The position numbers were made by a program, and so were the translations under genes. This document shows positions 46,172-56,713 of a stretch of DNA of 64,000 bases, piece after piece. The stretch lies in contig VNWV01000001.1 in the NCBI GenBank assembly GCA_009801085.1, positions 6,696,001-6,760,000 on the forward strand. Direction: 5' to 3'. Every line of letters starts with the position of its first letter. Position 1 is the first letter of the stretch. A model generated the notes under the pieces. It saw only the letters and a list, made by a program, of their open reading frames with translations. It was not told the origin of the DNA and did not search any database. The stretch comes from Lasiodiplodia sp. COLG20 (lineage: Eukaryota; Ascomycota; Dothideomycetes; Botryosphaeriales; Botryosphaeriaceae).

Positions 46172-47347
46172 GCGCTGGACGCCGGGACGAAAAAAAGCAA
46201 GGGACTGCAGGGCCGGTCCCGACACGTGCCATGAGTGGAGAGCCTTCGACTTGGTCTGCATTTTCTGGAGCCATTGGTTTTTGTCATTTGCTTTGGAGTT
46301 TTGAAAATACCCCCGGAGTAGCGAGTGTTGGTTTTTAGAGGACCAGAGAGTCCTGTAGAAAAAAAAATGAAAATATTACGAAAAGCATTGTCGGCGTCAC
46401 CGCCTCCATCGGCTCCTTTCTCCTTTAGCAGCGTGTTGCATATCCTTGGCAGTCTACACCATTTTCTTCCCCCTGCCTGGTATTTCTTTTTCTCCGAACC
46501 CTTGGCAGGCCGTTGGGCTAAGCGCTGGCCGTTCCTAGCGCAGCCGGCCGGCTCGGGTAAGGGACATCCATATTCCTGCCTCGTATCCCTTAGAATTATC
46601 CCTCAACGCCATGGCATCGGGAGTTTCTCCGGCCACGCGTCCACGTGGGGACGGCTGCAACGAAGCTTTTCTTATGTCATCAGGCACCCACGAGAGCATC
46701 GCGGGGCCCGTAGCCTTGGGAGTGGGGGATGAGTGGGGTTGGGGGAGGGACGTTTTGTTTCAATAAATTGTTTGATTTGCGGCCACCGTGACAGCAAGCA
46801 AACAATGCATTTTGCACCAATGAAAATCAGTAGCGCGCAGCTACAAGCACAATATTACCGTGGAAATATGAGGGAGGGTTGGTCCAGAGCCCGGCACCAT
46901 CAGAGCTTGAAACAAAGCAGATCAACGCCAACAGATCCTCCAGTCCTTTTCAACCCAAGATCAAGTGGGGTGATGTTTTCCTTTTGCAAGCCCGCCGTTT
47001 GATCTTCTTTTTAAGCGGCGCTCGCGCTCGCGGGAAGCCAACGGCTGGTACCAAGCGAGATGATGAGTGGTCTGTGGGTTCCCTACCAATCATTCTTTTT
47101 TGCCCCCCTTCCCCCCTCCGAATCCGAGCTATACGCGCATTCGGTTCCCCGGAGACGCCGACGGGATAACACGCGATCGCTTCGGCAACCCGAGTCCTCG
47201 CGGATGCGGGCCGTTTCGGCGGAATGTGCTTACTTTTCCAAATCAGGCAAGTTGGAGAGACGGGAGGAAATGTGCTCCGTTTCACTAAACATGAGAAAAA
47301 TATTTCATTCCCTTTGCCTTCAGACCCGTCCAATGTCCCAGAAGCAC
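46172..47347. other. Intergenic region between convergent genes
   Basis: About 1.18 kb between the GPCR gene (plus) and the single-exon gene (minus). A long plus-strand frame reaching 47791 is mostly antisense to that gene and is not called. No repeat or RNA gene found. Confidence 0.5.
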
Positions 47348-48817
47348 CTAACCAAAACGCATTTTCAATGGAAGCTTGTGGTAGAGTTGATAGTCAATGT
47401 CGGTGCTCCATTCCAATATGAAACATTTGGTAAGGCCAACGACAGCTTGCTGGTCCAGCTCACTTTCATTTTTCCTCCAGAAAGTTGTCTCGTCCATCTC
47501 CTCCGCTGTAAGTCCATACTGCATCTGCACAATTTCAGTGACGACCCTTACCAGATCAGCGGATTTTCCTCTCCCAGAAACAACAGCATTCTGGGCTACG
47601 TCAGCCATCTTATGATGGACGAAGTCTCGGTTCCAACCTCTGGCCTCAAATCTTTCTTTGTTCTCATGAACAGTCTGCTGAAGGAAGACGGCCAGCTCGG
47701 CACGATGGCGGTCCATCCTTGGCTTAGAGAATGCAAGAAGAATATCCTGCATACCTCTGTGAATACTCCAAGAGAGAGACGCCCAAGGTAAAAGATCCAT
47801 GGCTTGAGCGAGAAGTTCCTGCTCCTTCATCGGCACGAACATGACGAGGGTTTCATCTTCTTCCCGGCTCGGTAGAATGAGCTTCAAGGCATCCTGCGGA
47901 TCCTCGTCCTCAGGTTCCAACTTGCAAGGTAGGAGGTAGTCAATTTCGTAAGCAACTCCGCCCATGATGTTGTACAAATGGCGCGCTCCGTGTGCTCCGA
48001 TGAAGCCTTTTGGTATGTATTTCAATACATAACGGCCCGGTTGTTTGCGCCCTGGAAAGGCGCATCTGAATTCCGGTGCGTAGATTACTCCGGTAGTCAT
48101 TTGTACACAACGGTCAACTCTTCGCTCGTATGAGGGGGGCTGAACATCTTTTCCGGCGAAAATAGGGTCCATGGGAGTTAAACGAACCGTAGCAGGAGAG
48201 CCAAGAGGCCATTCCACATACCATTCGCCATTGTATCCTGCATACGCTGCACGGTAACCTGCAGCGTTAGAGTGACTGAAGATAGTCCTCGCATTGGTGA
48301 TGGAGAGAAGCGTGATCAGAGTCGTACGGTCTATGGATATGCAAGCGAGTGAGCCATGGCGAACAAGCTCTGTGGTCTTTCCATCTTTCCAGGCCAACAT
48401 GCAGTTGATCGGATATTCTGGCTCGTACACTAGCGCTTTTTCGACGTCCCGACCCGGGGAAGTGGTTGCTGGAGTGCACCGTATTGGTTCGAGATGCATG
48501 ACTCCAAGTAAAACCGTCCAACCGGCTTCACCCACAGTTTGTCGCGGGACTCGAGACATTTGGATGACTGTGTGGCCACAAAAGCCATCAGGTAAGTTGG
48601 CAGTGATGACTGGACCGACCGGTGGCGGTTTGACGAAGGCCCAGTGGCTGCTGCGAGGCTGTCGTGTAACCCATGGTCCTAAGTAATTCTCGTTTCGGAT
48701 GGCGTTGAAGGGATCGAGTTTGTCTGTAATGATACTAGCCTGAGTGATCAAAGATCCCAAGCCGATGACTGTTACTGTGAACGAAAGCCAGGCAGCCGCC
48801 GTTTGAGAGGCATCCAT
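47348..48817 (-). CDS. Conserved fungal protein of unknown function with N-terminal membrane segment
   Basis: Single exon, 489 aa from the ATG at 48817 (MDASQTAAAW); an in-frame ATG at 48844 is less likely. One hydrophobic segment, WLSFTVTVIGLGSLITQ, lies at the N-terminus. DKLDPFNAIRNENYLGPW, RQPRSSHWAFVKPPPVGPVITANLPDGFCG and IQMSRVPRQTVGEAGWTVLL follow. From memory this GLGSLI...KLDPF...PPPVGPVI layout occurs in a family of uncharacterised, often paralogous proteins of filamentous ascomycetes. No catalytic motif is recognised. The C-terminal half contains conserved-looking Trp/Cys residues and LLPWASLSWSIHRGMQDILLAFSKPRMDRHRAEL. No intron is needed, unlike most neighbours. Confidence 0.8.
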   Translation of the reverse strand: MDASQTAAAWLSFTVTVIGLGSLITQASIITDKLDPFNAIRNENYLGPWVTRQPRSSHWAFVKPPPVGPVITANLPDGFCGHTVIQMSRVPRQTVGEAGWTVLLGVMHLEPIRCTPATTSPGRDVEKALVYEPEYPINCMLAWKDGKTTELVRHGSLACISIDRTTLITLLSITNARTIFSHSNAAGYRAAYAGYNGEWYVEWPLGSPATVRLTPMDPIFAGKDVQPPSYERRVDRCVQMTTGVIYAPEFRCAFPGRKQPGRYVLKYIPKGFIGAHGARHLYNIMGGVAYEIDYLLPCKLEPEDEDPQDALKLILPSREEDETLVMFVPMKEQELLAQAMDLLPWASLSWSIHRGMQDILLAFSKPRMDRHRAELAVFLQQTVHENKERFEARGWNRDFVHHKMADVAQNAVVSGRGKSADLVRVVTEIVQMQYGLTAEEMDETTFWRKNESELDQQAVVGLTKCFILEWSTDIDYQLYHKLPLKMRFG

Positions 48818-50056
48818 GACGGAAGACCTTGAGCATGCAACCAAGAAAGCTGTGGTGCGCTATCGAATCCTTTAATGTCTTGAAACTCCATAAATAAGGA
48901 TCAGATCATTTCCCCGTTTATCAGCTCAGTTGCCATGTTGCGTCGTTGCCTAATCTACATACAAGGCTGAACTACATGTTGATTTGGTGCGCTGGGCTGT
49001 GTTAAGCCACATGCAAATCAACGTTCCACGAAGGTAAGCGCGAGATCGTATTCGGTCAAGCGATTCCAGTCTTATCTTCTTTTCTTTTTTCTTCTCCTCA
49101 CCCTGAATGTGATTGGTGACGGCAGATTAATGTCTTGGGCCTGTCGGCTGCGGATACAGTCCCTTCCCGCAGCCAACGACTGGCGCGAAAAGTAGTAGGG
49201 TTCTAGAAAATACCGTAACAATGTCCCAGCTCTGCATGAGGGGAAAAAAAAAAAACATATGTGGGCAGTTGAGGCTATCGTCCGGACGTATATGTAGAAT
49301 TTTTAATTCCACATTCTCGTCCGGACGATAGCTTCAGCTACCCATGATATAAGTAAGAAAAAACAAATTCACATTATTCTTCAGCTGCGATACCCCTCTG
49401 TATGTAGCTTAGCAAGTGGCAGTCAACAGTACGTCTGGAGCTGCCCACAACTTTGCACTCATGGTTAACATTCGGAGGGCTGTAAGTTAAAGACTTCATA
49501 ATCGTCTATTAAATAGCTAGCACCTTTCAATAACCGTTCACGTATGCAACTCAGTCTATTTTCCTAGAGTGATAAGCAAACTTGTGTCTAATGTTTATTG
49601 ACGTTATGGTGTTGGTCATCCGCCCCCCGGTCTCGTTATAACCTTTTGCAACCTGCCTTTCTTTTTCAAGTCGTCGTCAGTCGTCAGAATGTCTCGCTTG
49701 AATGCACAAGTAGTTCTTAGTGCAAAGATATTTTGATGAGATCCTGTGCAGTGAGTTCAGACTTGGCCAGAACTAACGCTACGTTCTTGTACCTTCACGA
49801 AACAACGGATAGGTTTAGTGTCACGACCCGGTTCCTTCAACTCTTAGCGTCCTCAATATGTCCACTAAAAGTCGGCGGAGGGTCCGGCTACAATTGAGTC
49901 TAGAATTATACTTTAGCTGCGGGGTAGATCTTGGAATTTAAAAACAACCCCACTACATGTGGATGAGACAACAAGAAGGTCTGTCTCCGTTGGAAACTCA
50001 AAATTTATCCTGGTTTCGTGATTTTCATAATAGCACACTAACTCAAGTGAACCGCA
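48818..50056. other. Intergenic region containing a palindromic element
   Basis: About 1.24 kb between two divergent genes. Apart from the element at 49269-49337 and its 3' flank, it is AT-richer than the rest and shows no coding signal. Confidence 0.5.
49269..49337 (+). repeat. 69 bp palindromic element, intergenic copy
   Basis: Left arm TTGAGGCTATCGTCCGGACG and right arm CGTCCGGACGATAGCTTCAG pair at 18 of 20 positions around an AT-rich centre with GAATTTTTAATTC. It is about 88% identical over its full length to the copy in ABC-transporter intron 1. CTACCCATGATATAAG follows, matching the flank of that copy. Further right, ATACCCCTCTGT (49390-49401) matches the degenerate 10.2 kb copy, so the parent element may be longer than 69 bp. 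Confidence 0.8.
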
Positions 50057-50950
50057 ATGGCTCCTCCTCGCAAAGCTTTAATCGCAGTCACATCGGCGCA
50101 TGCGCCTCTCTACCCCGATGGCAAGGAAACCGGTACGTCATGAGCAATACTTCTTCACACCAGACTTTCAATCTGATAAAAGAAAATCACTTTAGGTCTA
50201 TTCATCACTGAGGCCCTGCACCCATTCAATGTCTTCAAAGAAGCTGGCTTCGAAGTCGACCTTGTCTCCGAGACAGGCACCTACCAGCCCGACTGGCTCA
50301 GCCAGCAGAAAGAGTGGCTAAAGGACGAAGACCGCAAAGTGTGGGAAGACCACAATAGCGAGTTCCGGAGCAAGCTCGACAAGCTGCTCAAGCCATCAGA
50401 TGTGCAATGGAAGGACGTAAGTTTTCCTTTTTCTTTTCCCCCTTCTCTCATAAAACCACGCCAAAAACACAACCAATAACACCCAACCCCCTCCTTCCAC
50501 CCCCCACAGTACGGCCTCTTCTTCGCCTCCGCCGGCCACGCCTCTCTAATCGACTACCCCACCGCACGGGGCCTGCAACTCCTCGCCTCGCACATCTACG
50601 CCAGCAACAGCGGCATCCTCTCGGCCGTCTGCCACGGCGGCGCCATCTTTCCCGGAGTGCTCGACCCGACGGGCGGCGCGTCCGGAAACGCGCCCATCAT
50701 CGCCGGCAAGCGGGTGACGGGCTTCACGACGAAGGGCGAGGAAGAAGAAGGCGTGCTCGACACGATCAAGAGCTGGAACAGGCCGACTATTGAGTCTAGC
50801 GCGGCGGCTGCTGGCGCGACGTACGTGAGCCCGCCGGGGCCGTGGGATGCGTTTGCGGTTACGGATGGGCGCGTTGTGACGGGGGCGAATCCGGCGAGCG
50901 CGCATAAGACGGCGGTGGAGGCGGTGAAGGCGTTTGATGCGCTGGAGTGA
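50057..50950 (+). CDS. DJ-1/PfpI superfamily protein, Hsp31-like
   Basis: Exons 50057-50132, 50196-50416 and 50510-50950 (introns of 63 and 93 bp); 245 aa. [36 protein letters not shown] holds the Glu (in KETGLFITE) that contacts the nucleophile. GLFFASAGHASLIDYP and ILSAVCHGGAIFPGVLD carry the nucleophilic-elbow Cys followed by His. GKRVTGFTTKGEEEEGV, YVSPPGPWDAFAVTDGRVVTGANPASA complete the Hsp31/class III fold. The length matches yeast Hsp31-type proteins, which act as glutathione-independent glyoxalases and stress chaperones; methylglyoxal detoxification is inferred. No organelle signal is seen. Confidence 0.9.
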
Positions 50951-51328
50951 GCGAGGATGGATGGATGGATGGGGAAAGAAGTGATTGGCGGGTGATCATT
51001 GGACCGGGGGAGTGGGAACGAGAGGGGGAATACGGGATGATGATCGTGGGCCTGATGCTGTGCGGATCGTCCGGTAGTTGGTTTCGAGGGCCTTATCAGG
51101 CGAATGACGAGAATACGCGAACTTGCGGGGTTTTTCTTTTCTGGTTGGGTTTATGAAGGTCTTTCCCTTTTTTTGTGTTTTTAACTTATAGCACGACCTA
51201 TTAATACTCGTGTATTTCTGCCCATCAAAATAAAGAAAAGATCCCAAAAGAGAAGGGTAACAAACGAAACCGGAAATCATGTTGCCTCCCTGGTATATAT
51301 TCCCATCCCAACTAAGAACTCGGGCTCT
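50951..51328. other. Intergenic region between convergent genes
   Basis: About 380 bp between the DJ-1-like gene and the Pth11-like gene, holding both 3' ends. A short GATG tandem (about 50956-50971) follows the DJ-1 stop. Nothing else seen. Confidence 0.5.
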
Positions 51329-52943
51329 TCATTTCGGCTCTCTCATCATCTGCACCTCGACCGTCCGCACAATACCCTGGTCGTCATAGCTGCTCTTACC
51401 TCTAGAGGTAAGGCTCGGTAGATGTTGCCCATTGTCGGCTAAGTGTTCGGTCTTCCCCATCTCCAGATCCTCGCCTCCGCGCACGCTCACGGTGATTTTG
51501 CCATCGTGCGGTATCAACATGTTCTCGTCGGATCCGTTCAAAGTGTGCTTGCCGCCCATGCTGACGCTGCTGCGCTGCTCGGTGATGGTGCGCGAGTGGT
51601 GCGATTTCTTGAGCTCGATGCCGCTGACGCTGCGGTGCCCGCTGGGGTGTCCGTATGACCGACCGCCGCTGCGCTGGTAGCTGCTCGTCATTTGCGAGGG
51701 GTGTTGCTTGTGCAGGTACTTCCAGAATGCGGGCATGACGGGGAAGCAGGCGCAGACGATGCCGATGCCGACCTCGGCGATACTGGAGGGTGGTTGGTGG
51801 TCAGTTGCCAGATTCACAACTTCGGACGGAGGGGAAAGAGCACGACATCAACAGAAGATTGTGATCTTCACTTACCCCCAGAGATTGATTAGCGTGAACG
51901 AGTACGTAGCATCCGGGCTGCCGCCCATCTTGATGATGTCGATGAGTCGGATGAAGGTGCAGACGCACGCGAACCCGCCGACGCCGAAGACGGCTGCAAT
52001 GCGTAGTTTGGCCTTGATACCGACTTTGAGGCCGCCTGCCAAAGGACACGGAATGACGAGGACGGCTATGTCAGAGACCAGGCTGATGATGTTGTCTGCA
52101 AGGATCAGAGAGCGCTGGTCGAAGCACTCGCCATCGGACGATCCTGGGGCCCAAAATAGATGGATCGGACGGCAGATAAAGATCTTGAGGAACACCATGA
52201 GGCTGTAGTAGATGGCTAACATCGCCGTGAAGCCGTAAATGAAGCGGCAGTAGCGCTCGAATGGCGCAAAGACCCGGGTGAGGAAAAATAGGATGGACGC
52301 CTTCGTAGCGAGCACAGTTGGTCCGTATACGACTTGCGTGGCGTACACAGACTGTGGGATGTAAGTTTGTGATGCAAAAATTCCATGTCGAGGTTGGTGG
52401 TTGGTGTTGTGGAAATTGATATCCCACCCACCACGTGACCCCACGCAACCATTTCACGATGATTTTAGGGCTTACCTGGAAGAATGGAATGACTTCCGTC
52501 TCGGGAACATCCCACTGGTGTATTCCACCGCCATGTCGTATCACTGCAAAGATATCAGCAACGGGTTGGGTCGTAGGGGATTTGCTGAATCACTTACTGA
52601 TCAAGCTAATTGTGCAGTATCCTATGAATCCAATCTGCAAGATACCAAATGAGCTCAAGTTTTAGAAGAGGAAAGCATGGTAGCGTACATAGGCAATCAT
52701 ACAGCAGACTGTCAAAATTTAGTTCGTTGCCGATTTCTCATTTGGGAGTCGCAACTCACTGTCATCGAGCGCAAAGACTCTTCCGGAGACAAGATGTCTT
52801 GCGGTGAATCGCAATGCAACCAGAGCAGTCGTTAGCACTATGCCGACAATGTCGACGGCCAGCGCAGCGCTCTTGACCGAGCTGGTCGACACGCTGAAGT
52901 CCGAGACCTCGCCCTCCGGCGGAGTCAAACCGGGGGCAACCAT
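51329..52943 (-). CDS. Pth11-like / rhodopsin-domain integral membrane protein
   Basis: Exons 52760-52943, 52689-52708, 52598-52634, 52476-52543, 51876-52351 and 51329-51782; 412 aa. Two internal exons are only 20 and 37 nt, and each is needed to keep frame. An N-terminal hydrophobic segment, ALAVDIVGIVLTTALVALRF, precedes RHLVSGRVFALDD. GGGIHQWDVPETEVIPFFQ and further TM segments (KASILFFLTRVFAPF, YGFTAMLAIYYSLMVFLKIFICRP) follow. CFDQRSLILADNIISLVSDIAVLVIPCPL is the signature Cys-x-Asp...Asp...Pro block of this fungal family. There is no N-terminal CFEM Cys domain. The last 140 residues are a polar, Ser/His-rich cytoplasmic tail. Members sense surface or hydrophobic cues in pathogens, but most are uncharacterised. 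No ligand can be proposed. Confidence 0.82.
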
Positions 52944-54888
52944 GGCGGAGGTTGGTGATGCAGGAAAGCAAAAAAGGACACAAGCAACCGCTAATCAACT
53001 TTCTGCGCGGCAACCCAAAAGCAGGGTCCTTGGCCTGAAGGAATGGGGGTGCGAATATGGAAGTGGAGAACCCGGCCCCCGAAGCACTTTGGGGGTGGAC
53101 TCTGTTAGATTAAGAAGGAGTTGGACCGACGTCCCGAGCAGAGATTCAGGACCCTCCTTTCCTTCTTTGCCTCCGGTGCGCTACTCCAGAGGTCATGAGC
53201 CTAAGAGCCATCCACTGAGTAATTGCTTTTCTCGTTCCCTTAGTCGGACGGAGTGGCCGTAGTAAGTAGTATCACCTCCGCTATTGCGACTTTCGCGGAC
53301 CGGCTGTAAGGACGTAGCTACAAATCCATGCATGATTGGGGGATCCGCGATCAAGGGTGGCTGACAAGGCTAACGGTCCGGCTGCGAGAAATCATGCAAC
53401 CCAGTCGCCACGACGCGAGAGGGCGAAGCGAGCGTTGATCCAAAGCAGGCCAGGCGTGTCAGACCCCTGATGTTAATACTGAGACCCGAGGAAAGAGAGA
53501 GATGGTGCGAAGTGACAAGTCGTGCAGCGGATTGTTGCATTGCCCTGGCATAATTACGGGGGCGTTGGCGCCTGCAACGGCTAGCGCAGAAGAATCCATG
53601 AGGCTCAGCAGGGGACGACTGAGCCTCTTCGAAGATCCGACAGGTCAGATCTGTTTGTTGTTGCAAGAAATGAAATTTCCGCGTAAGACATGTACGCATC
53701 AGCCTCGGTAGTCGTTGCTGGCACGTTCTCGCTCGCTTCTCGGTCAAACACATGATTGAGTTCTCACTTCATACCCTTTCGTTACGCTGTGCAGTAGCGG
53801 CAGTGTCGCGACTAAGCTGTTGGTCTGAGCTGGGGCAAGGGGACAAGAGCCGAAGTGAGGCGGTGGAGATCCATCCCGAACGCAGACTTTGCGCCATTCC
53901 AACAATCGCAAGGAATTGCAAGCTATATGTAGCAACCCTTGCCCTTATAGCATTGCATACTCCAACCTCCAAAGGCCGGTTTGTCGCCATCCAGATCGAC
54001 TTTCGATGGTCGGAATGTTTGCGATCGAAGGAGTGGTATGCCTCCCTATCCTCAGCTCCGCACGCTCCGCAAAAGCGCTCGTTCGGAAATGCGGCTCCTG
54101 CTGCGGCGTGGTTTGAGGATTAACCATGTCAGACGTTCCCTTTAGTTGGTAGCGATTTCCCTGTACAGTTACGTCGTATGCCTCTCCGGTGCTCCGGGCG
54201 GTCAGAGTCGGCTAACGTCCAGCGACACAGTGCGCCGGAGTGCCTGCCGATCACTCGGGCGCAGTTACTCGCCAATCGGGGGATAAGGCTCGACAATCCG
54301 TCGGAAAGCAGAGGGCTCTGATATTCATAGAGCACGTTGGGCTAACGCGAAGCGGTGAGTGAAAAAAAGAAAGGCTTTTGAGGGGGCGGTTCCAGCGGGG
54401 TGGAAATGGGGTGATGTTGCCATGCCGAATCATTTCAACGGCGCGAGAGCTGCGTGGCTGCCGTGCCGCACCGGGCCGCGTGCCCCGTGGGCCGTCCCGG
54501 GTTCGTCCCTGTCACTTTACAATAAGAGGTGGCGCTTCCAACGTTCTCTTCCACTTTCGTAAATTTAGCGCGTGAATGGGCACTACTTCGTCACACTCTG
54601 CGTGTTTCATGACTCGACCCACAGCTATTTTGTGGAGTATTATACCATGTGGCCACCCGATTTGCCTTTCCGCTGCCGCACCCGAGCCTCTTGGCATTGG
54701 ATCGCTAGCTTTTCCTTCGCCTTGCAGATCGAGTCCACTAGTTCTCATGAAGGTTGAAGATGGAGTTGATCTTTCTGATAGTCTGTCTTTGCCTTCAATC
54801 TTCTCCTGATGCGCGCCTAATAACGGAAGAAGACCCCACCGTGTTGCCAACACATCCTTCGACGTTTTCGGTAGGCCCTGCGGGTTCG
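52944..54888. other. Intergenic region, 1.9 kb
   Basis: Lies upstream of the Pth11-like gene and downstream of the cyclase gene. Frames on both strands are short, overlapping and without domain or splice continuity. No repeat or tRNA recognised. Confidence 0.5.
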
Positions 54889-56100
54889 CTAAAAGATTGC
54901 CATGGCGTTCGGCGGCGAGGAGACTCCACCAGGCATATTGAGTGGGACCGACGAGACGAAGAAGGTCCACCGGTTCAGCTGCTTGCACATGGCTGCAAGT
55001 TCCTCCAGATCGAACATCTCACCTGCAGGAACGAGCCAAGGAAATTGTTAGTGGACCGTAATCACAGCTGGTCGAGAGGGGGCTAGAACGTACCGATTGG
55101 AACGCCCCATCCTGCGAGGATGTACTCGTGCATCATGATGCCTCCTGGCTTGGGTGGATAAACCTGAAACCGTATAAATCTGCCTGCCCAGTATGGTCCA
55201 CGAGAGTCTGGAACGACCTACCTCCCAGCTGATTGCATCACCCGCGATGGCTGTGAAGCCCGAGTCCCAGAGCCAGCGGAGGACCTCCATGGTGCCTTCA
55301 ACGCCAGCGTGGTGCGGGCTTGCATTGGCCGCATACGCCTTCTTGGCCGACTCGTCCATGAGCTGGTCCCACTCTTTGGTCACGCCGATGCGCACGAACA
55401 GAATATCACCTTTCTGGAAGGTGATGTTGCACTCCTTGGCGATCTCATGAATGTCACTCAGCTTGATCTCATGCTGAGAGAAAGTGGTATACTTGATACC
55501 CTTTTTCTCAGCCCAGGAGACGTAGTCAATGAGGACTCCGCGGCCTATGGTCTTGTTAGTGTCTGGGCACACTTTGAACAGTGTGACGAACCTGCAATTC
55601 CCGCCTTGCCCCAATGCTGCATGCCGATGCGATCATTTTTGGGGTCTAGAATCTCTTCCTTGGTGGTGCCTCCATAGAAGACACGCTCAGTGCTGCCTTC
55701 AGTGACTGGTTGTGAGAAATGTCGGAGGCCATCCCATTGACTGCTCTGCTCTGTAGTCAATGTTAGTGATGGACGTAGAAGCGGAGGCAAAAATAAAAAG
55801 GGACTTACGGGGGTTAAAGGTGTAAATATCATCAAAAGCCACGCCCCCAAGCAACGGTACGATTTTAAGTTGGCAAGGCTGGCGATTGAATGCTGCATGC
55901 TCAAGTCTGGTGAGGTCCCAGTTGAGCGTTACCCTCTTTCCCGTACGAATTTCAGATGCAGCAGCCTTGGCGACGCATTCTGGGGTCAGCAGCTGCAGCT
56001 TTCCCAGGCCTTCCTCGCGGCTCCCGGGCTTTCCAACCCAAACGCGCTTTGGGTCAGGAAGCTGATCAAATGGAGTGTCAAGCATTGATGAGTCAGCCAT
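54889..56100 (-). CDS. Cyclase-family (kynurenine-formamidase-like) hydrolase
   Basis: Exons 55809-56100, 55592-55750, 55222-55544, 55094-55163 and 54889-55022 (introns of 58, 47, 58 and 71 bp); 325 aa. MADSSMLDTPFDQLPDPKRVWV is the usual fungal start; an ATG 69 bp upstream is not favoured. Family blocks are VTLNWDLTRLEHAAFNRQP, FDDIYTFNPQQSSQWDGLRHFSQP, IAGRGVLIDYVSWAEKKG, FQKGDILFVRIGVTKEW and AGDAISWEVYPPKPGGIMMHEYILAGWGVPIGEMFDLEELA. The SQWDGLRH block carries the Asp and His of the metal site in this branch. These enzymes hydrolyse amide or ring bonds, as in kynurenine formamidase. The substrate is unknown; its neighbours suggest a catabolic pathway. Confidence 0.83.
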
Positions 56101-56713
56101 TGTCCTGCAGTAGTTCCTTTGTTCAATTTCAAATTCAACGGGATAGGATAGCGGCTCAAGATAAAGCAAGGGTGGAGCGCAAGTGAGGAGAGGTGTGCTA
56201 CGCTATGCAAACCCCGCGTGGGGGCCTGAATGCTTTAGCACTGCCGCGGCTCATCATTGCTCCGGGAGGCCTTTCCGACGGGACTATTGTATGTGTGACG
56301 GAAGACTGGGTCATGACTATGCCATTGATAGCAGGCCGCGCAAATAGCAGTATGAGGATGTGCGGCGCATGTGGAACGACTGCCAGGTGCGAAGCGAGCG
56401 CCAATGCTGACCAGCGTCCAGACGGTAACGAGGGTTGCACGGTGCACTCACACCTCCACTGCAGGCGATCAATCCCGCTTCCGTAGTAGCCTGACTAACG
56501 CTAGCGTGGTCTCGCTGCATGTCCCTCGAGGAAGGTATAGCTTGAGGGATGGCTGACTTATACCCAGGTTCAGCTCCCCTCCACCGAGCTAGCTGTCGCT
56601 AACTTGTTAATTCTCTACGGCCTTCCGAGTCTCTCTGAGTCGTACAAGAAATTTCAGGAGCAACCGAGGACCGAGAAAATTTCTGTCACAAGTCCTGGTC
56701 ACTCGCAATCACC
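56101..56713. promoter_or_regulatory. Shared promoter region, cyclase / MFS transporter
   Basis: About 610 bp between divergent start codons. Short frames on both strands carry no domain. The divergent arrangement would allow joint control of hydrolase and transporter; I could not assign a specific regulator site. Confidence 0.4.

Noticed and set aside
47060..47791. 243-codon plus-strand frame
   Set aside because: Its second half is antisense to the conserved single-exon gene at 47348-48817, and its first half lacks protein character.
50951..50980. Short GATG tandem repeat after the DJ-1-like gene
   Set aside because: Only about four units; ordinary microsatellite-scale noise.
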